A stretch of DNA of 64,000 bases. Source: BS750m-G57 sp964607575. Its GTDB lineage: Bacteria; Planctomycetota; Phycisphaerae; SM23-33. The translations under genes were made by a program, and so were the position numbers. Positions 53,063-61,579 of this stretch are shown one piece after another. The notes under the pieces were generated by a model that did no database searches, was not told the origin of the DNA, and saw only the letters and a list, made by a program, of their open reading frames with translations. The first letter of the stretch is position 1; each line of letters opens with the position of its first letter. The stretch is taken from assembly GCA_964607575.1 (NCBI GenBank), contig CAZSLS010000002.1:1-64000 (forward strand). Reading direction: 5' to 3'.

Positions 53063-55915
53063 ATGAGAAATGCTACAAGACTATGGCTCTTGGTATTGAT
53101 CCTGTGCGCCATGAGCTTTACCGCCCTGCCGGCTGCATACGCCGCCGAGGCCATCACGCCCGAAGGCCAAGCCCTCCTCGAAGCCGATTGGCTCACGCAG
53201 TGCGGTAAGAAACCGTCGGCAAAGCTCATAACCGACGAGATCAAATGGGCTCGCGAACTGGCTGTACGCATCTTGAAGATCAAGGGCGCTCAGTCGCTGA
53301 AGGTTCATCTCGACAAGCTCACGCAACTCGAGAAGAAAGTCGCCGGAGCCAAGACCGCCGAGGCGATCAAGAAACTCTACTTCGAGGTCCGAACCGCCAA
53401 GCGGGCGATCATGTTCGCCAATCCGCTCGTCAATTTCGATAAAATCGTCCTGATCGACAACCCGTTTCCCAACGGTAAACCGGGCGACGCGACGAACGAA
53501 TGGCGACACGAAGCGCGACACCGCAACGGTTATATGGCCGTCATGGGCGGAAAGCTCATCTCGGTCGGTCTCAATCCGGGCGGTAAGGTCAAGAGCCTCT
53601 TCGGCGATCGCGTCGGGAGTTTCTGGCGCCCCGACGTCCACTTCGATGGAAAGAAGATCGTCGTCAGCTTCCAACCGCGAGGACACAAGTCTTTCCATCT
53701 TTACCAGGTCGACTCGGAAGGCAAAGAAGTCAAGCAGCTCACGTTCGGCGATTATGACGATCTCGATCCGGTCTACACGCCGGACAATCACATTACCTTC
53801 TGCTCGTCGCGAGCGCACACCTACGTCCGCTGCATGCCGATGACCCATGCCTACGCCGTCTCCCGCTGCGACGCCGACGGAAAGAACATCTACGTCGTTT
53901 CGCGAAACGGCGAGGCCGAGTACATGGCCTCGGTCCTGAACGACGGTCGCGTGATCTACACCCGCTGGGAGTACACCGAAAAAGCGCTCTGGCGAATCCA
54001 GAGCCTCTGGACGATGAACCCCGACGGTACAAACGTGCAGACGTTCTGGGGCAACCAGTCCCGCTGGCCTGACGTGCTGACCGAAGCGCGGGCGATCCCC
54101 GGTTCGCGTCGCATTATGTTCACCGGACTGGGGCACCATGACTGGTTCAACGGGGCGCTGGGGATCATCGACCCGGCCAAGGGCCTGAACTACCCCAACG
54201 GGCTTACGAAGGTCACCCCGGATGTCCGCTGGACGGAAGTAGGCGACGGACCGGCGGAGAAAACCGAATCGAAAACCTACCACAGTTGCAAGGCCTTCCG
54301 CGCCTACAAGACGCCCTACCCGCTTAGCGAGGAGGATTTCCTCTGCTCGGCGATCGTCAGCGGTGGGAACCGGTTCCAGCTTTACCTGATGGACGTTCAC
54401 GGAAACCGCGAGCTGATCCACAAAGGCACGCACAACGCCTACTACGCCATGCCGTTGAAGGCCCGAAAGGCCCCGCCGGCGATCCCCGACCGGGTCAAGT
54501 GGCCGAAGATCGGATCGAACGAAACGCCCGCCCCCGGCGTCCTGTACAGTAACGACGTGTTCAACAACGCCCCGGAGATACTCAAGGGCAAGGGCAAGTA
54601 CATCCGAACGCTGGTGATGGACCCGAAGAACTACACGACATGGCACAAGACGGTCCAGCACGACGGACCGGCGATCAGCGTATTCCAGGCCGACGGCGTC
54701 AAGCGGATACTCGGAACCACGCCGATCGAAAAAGACGGTAGCATCTGCATGGAAATCCCGCCGGGCATCGCCGTGTTCTTCCAGATGCTCGACGAGAAGA
54801 AGCAGTGCATCCACGTCATGCGTTCGTTCACCGGCGTTATGCCCGGCGAGATGCGAGGCTGCTTCGGATGTCATGAGTCCAAGCTCTCAACACGCGGAAA
54901 CCCGAGCGCCGGTTCCAACAGCATCGCGATGCGCAAGGGCCCCAAAAAGCCGGTCCCGCCGCCCTGGGGCGCCAACACGACTATCAGCTACGCTCGCTTC
55001 GTCCAGCCCGTACTCGACAAGCACTGCGCCAAGTGCCACCAGGACCCCAAGCACAAAGCGTTCAAGAAGCTGAACATGACCTACCGCCCGTCGAAGCATC
55101 GCTTCCGCAGCCGAGTGCATACCCGCCCCGGCGAGACCAGCCCGTTCACTGAACCGTACTACACGCTCGTGGGCGGCGGATGCGGCTGGGGTAACGGCCG
55201 CAAGAAGAAGACGCTGTCCGGCGTATACATCGTCGAGTCGTACAACGACAGGAAGGGCAAAGGAACGGATATGAAAACGCTTCCGCCCTACTCGGCGTTC
55301 TCGCCGATCAGCACACTGATCAAGAACGCCTCGAGCGGCAAGCATAACAAGATGAAGATCCCCGCCGCTGATCTCGAAAAACTTGTCGCCTGGGTCGACT
55401 CCAACGGTCCGTACCTCGGCGACGAAGAGATTCGCAAGATGTACGATCCGTTCTCGTTCGCCGCGGAGAACATCTCAGCCGTCCGCCCGCGAGTGGCCAC
55501 GGCGCCCGTCATCAACCGCTTCAACATTCGCCAGGACGGCGACTCGATGAAGGTATCTGGTCCGCTCAAGCTGTCCAAGAGCATCGAGGCCGACAGGAAG
55601 AAAATGGCCGAGAAGAAGAAAGCCCAGATCGAAGCCGCCAAGCGTCGCGCCGAGGCGATGAAAGACCTGAAAGTCGGAAAGGTCGAGATCATCAGCGCCA
55701 AATACGGCGCCGGGTCGACCTGGAAAGATGTGACCAAACTGGTCCAGGCCCGCGCCGGTAAGAGTCGCCTGGTCCCGATCGGCGGGTACAACGCAGCGTT
55801 CGGCGACCCGGTCAGCGGCACGAAGAAAACCCTGAAGATCGAGTACAAGATCGACGGCAAGAGCGGCAAGGACGAGTTCGCCGAAGACGCCGAGGTCATC
55901 CTCACGACGAAATAA
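53063..55915 (+). CDS. HzsA-related exported dihaem beta-propeller protein (copy 4)
   Basis: A 950-residue protein with signal peptide (cleavage near AYAA). A helical N-terminal region ends in FANPLVNFDKIVL, as in copy 1. The HZS-alpha-like propeller follows (RPDVHFDGKKIVVSF, YDDLDPVYTPDNHITF, VIYTRWEYTEKAL), with conserved C257 after CSSR. Haem motifs lie at 600-604 (CFGCH) and 655-659 (CAKCH); Leu is four residues after the first haem His. The C-terminus (870-950) is a small beta domain (AKYGAGSTWKDVTKLVQ) also present in copy 5, resembling the DUF3395/DnaJ C-terminal module. A strong terminator follows. Function unknown. Confidence 0.85.
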   Translation: MRNATRLWLLVLILCAMSFTALPAAYAAEAITPEGQALLEADWLTQCGKKPSAKLITDEIKWARELAVRILKIKGAQSLKVHLDKLTQLEKKVAGAKTAEAIKKLYFEVRTAKRAIMFANPLVNFDKIVLIDNPFPNGKPGDATNEWRHEARHRNGYMAVMGGKLISVGLNPGGKVKSLFGDRVGSFWRPDVHFDGKKIVVSFQPRGHKSFHLYQVDSEGKEVKQLTFGDYDDLDPVYTPDNHITFCSSRAHTYVRCMPMTHAYAVSRCDADGKNIYVVSRNGEAEYMASVLNDGRVIYTRWEYTEKALWRIQSLWTMNPDGTNVQTFWGNQSRWPDVLTEARAIPGSRRIMFTGLGHHDWFNGALGIIDPAKGLNYPNGLTKVTPDVRWTEVGDGPAEKTESKTYHSCKAFRAYKTPYPLSEEDFLCSAIVSGGNRFQLYLMDVHGNRELIHKGTHNAYYAMPLKARKAPPAIPDRVKWPKIGSNETPAPGVLYSNDVFNNAPEILKGKGKYIRTLVMDPKNYTTWHKTVQHDGPAISVFQADGVKRILGTTPIEKDGSICMEIPPGIAVFFQMLDEKKQCIHVMRSFTGVMPGEMRGCFGCHESKLSTRGNPSAGSNSIAMRKGPKKPVPPPWGANTTISYARFVQPVLDKHCAKCHQDPKHKAFKKLNMTYRPSKHRFRSRVHTRPGETSPFTEPYYTLVGGGCGWGNGRKKKTLSGVYIVESYNDRKGKGTDMKTLPPYSAFSPISTLIKNASSGKHNKMKIPAADLEKLVAWVDSNGPYLGDEEIRKMYDPFSFAAENISAVRPRVATAPVINRFNIRQDGDSMKVSGPLKLSKSIEADRKKMAEKKKAQIEAAKRRAEAMKDLKVGKVEIISAKYGAGSTWKDVTKLVQARAGKSRLVPIGGYNAAFGDPVSGTKKTLKIEYKIDGKSGKDEFAEDAEVILTTK

Positions 55916-55946
55916 GGGCCTGCCGAGCCCTCCCGAAACGCCGAGT

Positions 55947-55985
55947 AAGCCCCCCCGACTGCGGGGGGGCTTCTTGGGTTTTCTG
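55947..55985 (+). terminator. Intrinsic terminator after HzsA-related copy 4
   Basis: A perfect 10-bp stem (AAGCCCCCCC, loop GACTGC, GGGGGGGCTT, 55947-55972) is followed by a T-rich stretch (CTTGGGTTTTCT). It ends transcription of the sulfatase group 31 bases after the stop codon, so copy 5 downstream probably has its own promoter in 55986-56045. Confidence 0.85.
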
Positions 55986-56045
55986 CACCGATTGAACCGG
56001 CTTGATGTTCCATAAGAATCCGCATTGACCGAAAGAAGAAGGCAG

Positions 56046-59000
56046 ATGAAGAATTCATCAAAGTTCGTAATAATCGCCGTCACCCTGCTGATGCTGCTTG
56101 CCGCCGGTACGGTCTCCGCCGCCGCGAAACCGCCGACCTTCAGCGGAGCCAACTGGATATGGCACAAGGGCGTCGGCCAGGCCGCGGGCACGTGGTATTT
56201 CCAGAAGGGTATGGCGTTCCCCGCCGGTCAGAAGCCCAAGAAGGCTCATGTTCTCATCACCTGCGACAACCTATGGACGCTGCATGTCAACGGCAAGCAG
56301 GTCGGGCGGAACGACTCGACCGCCGATTCATGGCAGCGCCCCCAAAGCCTCGATGTCGCCAAGCATCTGGTGATCGAGAAGAACGCGATTGCGATTGCAG
56401 GCACAAACACTGCCCCCGGGCCGTCGGGGCTTCTGGTCAAGCTGGTCGTTGAATTCGAAGACGTCAAGAAGACGTTCGAACTTGTCAGCGACAAGACCTG
56501 GATCAGCTCATCGAAACCGACCACAGGTTGGAAGGACAACGGTTTTACCGCCGGGCCCGACTGGACGCCTGTCACCGTTGTCGGCGCTTACGGTTCGGCG
56601 CCCTGGGGCAAGCTGGACGGTTCGGCTCGCAGACCGCGAGGCGCTCGGAAACCCGCTCCTTTGCCCGCCGTTCTAGCCGACAAAGAGGAACTCAAGAAAC
56701 CGATCTACAAAGACGGCGTGGTTTTTGTCGGTAGTGCAGTCGGTCTGAACGTGAACCGTCAACCGATCTATCATCAGAACATACGCGGCACGCGCGCATA
56801 TTTTGAAATGGACCCGATGACCCCCGCGGCTTTGGGGCGCCAGCTTTGGAGCCTTATACCGCTCGGGCCCGACGGCAAGAAGACGTTGCTGTGCGACGCC
56901 GGTCAGGGAACGGTGGGCTCGCCGAGCGTTTCCTTTGACGGTAAGACGGTCTACTTCACGAAGGTCAAGCCCGGCGAAGCCTTCTTCCATATCTACAAGA
57001 TCGACATGACCGCAAAGGGCGATGCCGCCCCGGGCGGCGAAAAAAGCGTCGTGCAGCTCACCGACGGACCGTTCCACGATTACGATCCGATGGAACTGCC
57101 CGACGGGCGCATCGCCTTCAGTTCCACTCGCATCGGAAGCCGCGAGGAGTACCATGGGAAATATGCCTCCTCACTCTGGACATACGATCCGAAGAGTAAG
57201 AAGATTCGTCCGCTGACTTACCACATTGTCGCCGACCGCGAACCGCGCGTCACGTCCGACGGGCAGTTGGCGTTTATTCGGTCCGACAATTTCCTCGAGC
57301 GTGCAAAAGTCGAAGCACATCTGCACCAGACGCGAATGGACGGTACGGCGGGGCAGGTCATTATCGGGCCTGGGCGCAAAGGCGTTCGGCTCGATCGCGA
57401 TGTCGCCGCTGAGCCCGCGATGAACTGGCTCCGCAGATACGGTATTGGCAGCCCGGCGCCGATGCCTGACGGGCGGGTGGCCGCAATCAACCAGAGAGGT
57501 CTCGTCACGTCGGCGACGGCTACGGGACTGGATGTCGGAGGCGGATTCCTGCCGTTCGACCTGTCGCCTTTGCCCGACAGTCGGTTGTTATGCACCGCCA
57601 GAGCAAAGAATCAGATCATAGTTTTCGACCCGAAGGACAAGAGTCAAAAGGGTGTCTTCTCGATGAACGGTATTCATTCGGTGGTTCACCTCGGCGCTCG
57701 CAAGAAACCGTCGGTCATGCCCTCAATGGTGGACCCCGCGATCGAACGCAGCATTAGCAAGACGGGTTTTCTGTACTGTCAGAACGTCCTGAACACCCAG
57801 CACACTTCCGCCGACACAAAACGCATCAAGGCTATCCGAGTTTACGAAGGGCGACCGTTTACGATCGAGCCGACCAAGGCCATCTATGTCCACATCGGAA
57901 CCGTCGGTATTGAGTTGGGGACCGTACCGCTGGCGAGCGACGGTTCGTTCTATATTGAAGTCCCCGCAGACCGCCCGCTGGCACTGCAGGCGATCGACGG
58001 CGAGGGACGAGCGGTCATCAACGAGCTGTCGTGGATTTACACCCGCCCGGGCGAACAGAGGGCGTGCGTGGGTTGTCACGCCCCGGTCGACGCCGCTCCG
58101 AGCATGACGCCGGCCAAGGCGATGAGAAGCAGACCGCTGAAGCTGACCGGGCAGGGCGCCCCGCACCGCTTCAGGGCCAACAACGGCGCCAACGGCGGAA
58201 TCGTAAACCTGCAACTGGACAAGTTCCGCGAGGTTGTCGGGATAAACCTCAATACCGTTCCGAATGATGCGAGCCTCTCGACGATTCGTCGACTGGGAAT
58301 ACTCCGCAACCGATCGTCGATCCCGATTCTGGTAAAGGCGCTGGGCGACAAGAGCCCCGAGATGCGCTGCGCCGCGGCGCTTTCGCTTTCGGCGTGCGGT
58401 AATCGCGATGCGATCAAGCCGCTTATGATATCGCTGAAAGACACAAATCCCACCGTGGCACGCGCCGCGGCCTGTGCGCTGGAGCATCTGACGGGCAACC
58501 CCGCCGGCGGGACCGATTTCTACGCGATTGAAAAGGCCCTGATTGGCAAGATCTCGCCGGAGAATCAGCTTACCGGGACGGCGGCGCCGGTCAAAAAGAG
58601 AGCTCCGAAGATCATTATCAAGTCGGCGCTTTACGGCGTCAAGGGCAAGCCCTCCAGGCAGGTTGATCTGACAAAGAAGATCAGCAAGCGGGTTGCCGCC
58701 GGGAAGTTCACGTTTAGCGCGAGTCACAAGTTCGCAGGCAAGGATCCCGCCCCGGGTATCAACAAGACAACGGAGCTTGAATATTCCATCAACGGGAAGC
58801 TCAAGAAAGCCTCGCTCAGAGAGGGCGCCGAGTTTGATCTGGTCCTGGGCAACATAGCGGGGCCCGGCTCGGTCAGCAGCAAAAGCGGGCAGGAAATCCA
58901 CATGGCGATTGAGGCTCTGGGTCACGTGGGCGGTAATGCGGGCAAGAAGGCAATTCGTGATTGGCTGGCGAGCAATCCCAAGGGCGAACTCCGGATGCTG

Positions 59001-60098
59001 ATGGCGGCGATACGCTCACTCGGTTATCTGCAGGACCGCCAGGCGATACCCGACCTCGTGGCGATCATGAATGCTAATCTGAATAAGCGCGGAAAGGGCG
59101 GTTGGAATGAAGGGGGTTTCAACCAGAAGCCGACGTATCTGTGCGCTACGGCCGCCGAGGCACTCGGCAGGATCGGCGGAGCCGAAGTGGAAAAAGCGAT
59201 TCTGGCGGCGCTGGCGAAACTGGGCAATTTCGAGTTGCAGGTAATGCGCACCGGCGAGCACGGATGGTTGAGAAGCGCCCAGGCCTCGCCGGGCTACTTC
59301 CGGATGCTCGAGGCGCTGGAACGCATGGGAAGCAAAGCCGGCGGCGAATTGGCCGGGCCGATCGTGATCTCGATTCCGGTGGACAAGGACCGCGGACTGC
59401 TGTACGAACTGGACAGTTATGAAAAGCTGGTCGGGCGGACGGTCAAACGCATCGGGCAGATGGACAACGTTGTTGAAGCGTGTTTCGCGGTACTGGACAA
59501 GACGTCGAAAGCGGCGGTCGACCCCAAGTTGAAGGCCGCGGTATCAAAAGCCCCGCACAACGAGCGCCATATCAGGAGGCTTTCGGCCCAGTCGCGGGCG
59601 GCGCAGGTTATGTCGGTTGTGTGCATGGACCTGAAGTACGCCGACAGGATCAGAAAAGTGCTGAAGACCTACCGGGCCGACAAACCGTCGGAAACCCGCG
59701 CATGGACTTGCTTCATGCTGACGCGAACCCTCGGGCGGATCGGCGATACCGGATCGATCGACCTGTTCGTAGAGATGCTGACAAAGGATCCTACGGAAAC
59801 CGCGCTGGGCCTGAACCCGCCGCCAACCCACATTATCTACAAGGCCTGGCGACCATTCTATCGCCCCGCCGCCGCATGGTCTCTCGGACGGCTCAAAGCC
59901 AAGAAGGCTACCGGCGCTTTGCTCAAGGCGGTGCAGGAATTGGAAAATGCGTCGAGCACGCGCCAGGAATCCGCGATAGCACTCGGGATGATCGCCGACA
60001 AGACCACCCTGGCCGAACTGAAGAAGATCGCCGAAGAATACCCCGAACTCATGACCAGACGATCGCTCCTGGAGGCAATCGCGAAGATGTCGAAGTAG
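56046..60098 (+). CDS. HzsA-related monohaem propeller protein fused to HEAT repeats (copy 5)
   Basis: A 1350-residue exported protein. After the signal peptide (cleavage near VSAA), residues 30-200 resemble the N-terminal carbohydrate-binding domain of alpha-rhamnosidases (WIWHKGVGQAAGTWYFQK, DNLWTLHVNGKQVG). The HZS-alpha-like propeller follows (SPSVSFDGKTVYF, RIAFSSTR), with Y369 in place of the conserved Cys. Only one haem motif is present (CVGCH, 674-678). HEAT-like repeats (745-830), the small ALYGVKG domain (about 857-940) and a long HEAT array (960-1350) then take the place of the second-haem domain. ATG 56046 follows AAGAAGG. The Gfo/Idh/MocA gene starts 50 bases downstream. Confidence 0.85.
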   Translation: MKNSSKFVIIAVTLLMLLAAGTVSAAAKPPTFSGANWIWHKGVGQAAGTWYFQKGMAFPAGQKPKKAHVLITCDNLWTLHVNGKQVGRNDSTADSWQRPQSLDVAKHLVIEKNAIAIAGTNTAPGPSGLLVKLVVEFEDVKKTFELVSDKTWISSSKPTTGWKDNGFTAGPDWTPVTVVGAYGSAPWGKLDGSARRPRGARKPAPLPAVLADKEELKKPIYKDGVVFVGSAVGLNVNRQPIYHQNIRGTRAYFEMDPMTPAALGRQLWSLIPLGPDGKKTLLCDAGQGTVGSPSVSFDGKTVYFTKVKPGEAFFHIYKIDMTAKGDAAPGGEKSVVQLTDGPFHDYDPMELPDGRIAFSSTRIGSREEYHGKYASSLWTYDPKSKKIRPLTYHIVADREPRVTSDGQLAFIRSDNFLERAKVEAHLHQTRMDGTAGQVIIGPGRKGVRLDRDVAAEPAMNWLRRYGIGSPAPMPDGRVAAINQRGLVTSATATGLDVGGGFLPFDLSPLPDSRLLCTARAKNQIIVFDPKDKSQKGVFSMNGIHSVVHLGARKKPSVMPSMVDPAIERSISKTGFLYCQNVLNTQHTSADTKRIKAIRVYEGRPFTIEPTKAIYVHIGTVGIELGTVPLASDGSFYIEVPADRPLALQAIDGEGRAVINELSWIYTRPGEQRACVGCHAPVDAAPSMTPAKAMRSRPLKLTGQGAPHRFRANNGANGGIVNLQLDKFREVVGINLNTVPNDASLSTIRRLGILRNRSSIPILVKALGDKSPEMRCAAALSLSACGNRDAIKPLMISLKDTNPTVARAAACALEHLTGNPAGGTDFYAIEKALIGKISPENQLTGTAAPVKKRAPKIIIKSALYGVKGKPSRQVDLTKKISKRVAAGKFTFSASHKFAGKDPAPGINKTTELEYSINGKLKKASLREGAEFDLVLGNIAGPGSVSSKSGQEIHMAIEALGHVGGNAGKKAIRDWLASNPKGELRMLMAAIRSLGYLQDRQAIPDLVAIMNANLNKRGKGGWNEGGFNQKPTYLCATAAEALGRIGGAEVEKAILAALAKLGNFELQVMRTGEHGWLRSAQASPGYFRMLEALERMGSKAGGELAGPIVISIPVDKDRGLLYELDSYEKLVGRTVKRIGQMDNVVEACFAVLDKTSKAAVDPKLKAAVSKAPHNERHIRRLSAQSRAAQVMSVVCMDLKYADRIRKVLKTYRADKPSETRAWTCFMLTRTLGRIGDTGSIDLFVEMLTKDPTETALGLNPPPTHIIYKAWRPFYRPAAAWSLGRLKAKKATGALLKAVQELENASSTRQESAIALGMIADKTTLAELKKIAEEYPELMTRRSLLEAIAKMSK

Positions 60099-60148
60099 GT
60101 TTAGTCCGACAGTATTTGCAGATAACCCATTATTCAAAGGAACGCATA

Positions 60149-61519
60149 ATGAAAAGGCGCGAATTCATAAAGACGTCAGCCGCCGCCGCAGCCGCCGGCG
60201 CTTTCGTCGCACCAAGCTTCAGCATTGGTAAAGAAGGCCCTTCCGCCAACAGCAAGATCAACATCGCCATGGTCGGTAACGGCGGTATCGCCGGGATGGC
60301 ATACGGCGGCGTTCGCGGTGAGAATATTGTCGCGGTTTGCGATATTGACGAGGGCAGACTCAAACGCGGAGGCGCCCGAGAATTCACTGACTACCGCAAA
60401 ATGTACGACAAGATGGGCAAGGGGATAGACGCCGTCTGCGTCAATGCTCCCGACCACACCCATTTCGGCGCAACAATCGAAGCCATGCGCCGCGGATACC
60501 ATGTCTGCACCCAGAAACCGCTGACACACGACCTGTGGCAGGCCCGCACGCTGCTGAAGGCCGCCAAAAAGTATCCCAAACTCGTCACCAACATGGGCAA
60601 CCAGGGGCACACCTACAACGGTATTCGCGATATGGCTGAGCTCTACCAGCACGGGCTGCTCGGCGACGTCACTGAAGTTCATTGCGGGTTTCCCGGTCCC
60701 AACCTCGGGTCGCACTACTTTGCCAAGGCCCCAAAATCATTACCGTATCCCGCCCAGAAGGCTCCCGACCATATCAAGTGGGACCTGTGGCTCGGCCCGG
60801 CGCCGAAGGCGCCTTTCAACAAGGAGTATCATCCGCTGAAGTGGCGCAGTTTCTGGGACTATGGCACGGGCATGCTCGGCGACTGGTTCTGCCACATCGG
60901 CGACGGTCCAGTGTGGGTTCTGGATCTCTACGATGCGATCAGTTGCGAGCGGATCGAATGCAAAGAGAACATCAAGGGCGTCATTCCGAACAGTTGTGTC
61001 GTCAAGTGGGAATTCGCCCAGCGCGGCGACAAGAAGCCCTGCACCATGTACTGGTACGATGGTATCAAGAATGGCGGGACTCCGATCAAGAAGCCCAAGG
61101 ATTGGTCGTACGGCGGTAAGTGGGACAAGGGCACGTTCTTTTTCGGGAGCAAGAACAACGCCTACCTGGACGAGCGATCCAACCACCCGCGAATTTCCGA
61201 CAAGAAAGCCATGCTGGAATACAAGGCGCTCAAGAAAGCCGGCAAGGTTCCGCAGAAGTACCCTCGCGTCCAGGGCGGAAGCCCTCACCGCGAATGGGTC
61301 CGCGCCATCAAGGGCGGTCCCAAGCCCGGTTCGAGCTTCGAATACTCCGCTCGCCTGACCGAAACCTGTCTGCTGGGCGTTCTGGCCGAACGGTTCGGCG
61401 GAAAGATCGAGTGGGACGCCAAGAACTGCAAAGTCACCAACCGCAAGGAACTAAACGCATTCGTAAAAGAACCGGTCCGCAACGGTTGGGAAGACTACGG
61501 CGTCGAACTCTGGACGTAA
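60149..61519 (+). CDS. Exported Gfo/Idh/MocA-family oxidoreductase
   Basis: A 456-residue protein with twin-arginine-like signal (KRREFIKTSAAAAAAGAF), so exported folded with its NAD(P). The Rossmann domain has NIAMVGNGGIAGMAYGG and the CDIDEGRL strand end, then VNAPDHTHF and QKPLTHD, the family EKP-type lysine block. The C-terminal domain includes GTGMLGDWFCHIGDGPVWVL. Such planctomycete enzymes oxidise or rearrange sugars outside the cytoplasm, sometimes with tightly bound cofactor. AAAGGA lies 8 bases before the ATG. Its link with the sulfatase and glycan-binding-like neighbours fits polysaccharide breakdown. A bidirectional terminator follows. Confidence 0.9.
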   Translation: MKRREFIKTSAAAAAAGAFVAPSFSIGKEGPSANSKINIAMVGNGGIAGMAYGGVRGENIVAVCDIDEGRLKRGGAREFTDYRKMYDKMGKGIDAVCVNAPDHTHFGATIEAMRRGYHVCTQKPLTHDLWQARTLLKAAKKYPKLVTNMGNQGHTYNGIRDMAELYQHGLLGDVTEVHCGFPGPNLGSHYFAKAPKSLPYPAQKAPDHIKWDLWLGPAPKAPFNKEYHPLKWRSFWDYGTGMLGDWFCHIGDGPVWVLDLYDAISCERIECKENIKGVIPNSCVVKWEFAQRGDKKPCTMYWYDGIKNGGTPIKKPKDWSYGGKWDKGTFFFGSKNNAYLDERSNHPRISDKKAMLEYKALKKAGKVPQKYPRVQGGSPHREWVRAIKGGPKPGSSFEYSARLTETCLLGVLAERFGGKIEWDAKNCKVTNRKELNAFVKEPVRNGWEDYGVELWT

Positions 61520-61533
61520 AAACAAAGGGAAAC

Positions 61534-61577
61534 AAAGGGGTCGGGATTCGTTTAATTAAACGAGTCCCGACCCCTTT
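61534..61577. terminator. Bidirectional terminator between convergent genes
   Basis: A 22-bp stem with no loop gap (AAAGGGGTCGGGA at 61534-61546, palindromic centre TCGTTTAATTAAACGA, then TCCCGACCCCTTT ending 61577) has a single T-G wobble. T-runs follow on both strands (CCCCTTTTGT on plus, CCCCTTTGTTTCCC on minus). It lies 14 bases after the Gfo/Idh/MocA stop and 2 bases before the end of the opposing PQQ-like gene. The long perfect stem suggests it also belongs to a dispersed palindromic repeat family. Confidence 0.85.
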
Positions 61578-61579
61578 TG

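Noticed and set aside
53081..54874. Minus-strand open frame of 597 codons opposite HzsA-related copy 4
   Set aside because: Antisense shadow rich in Asp, Arg and Val without domain or start signal.
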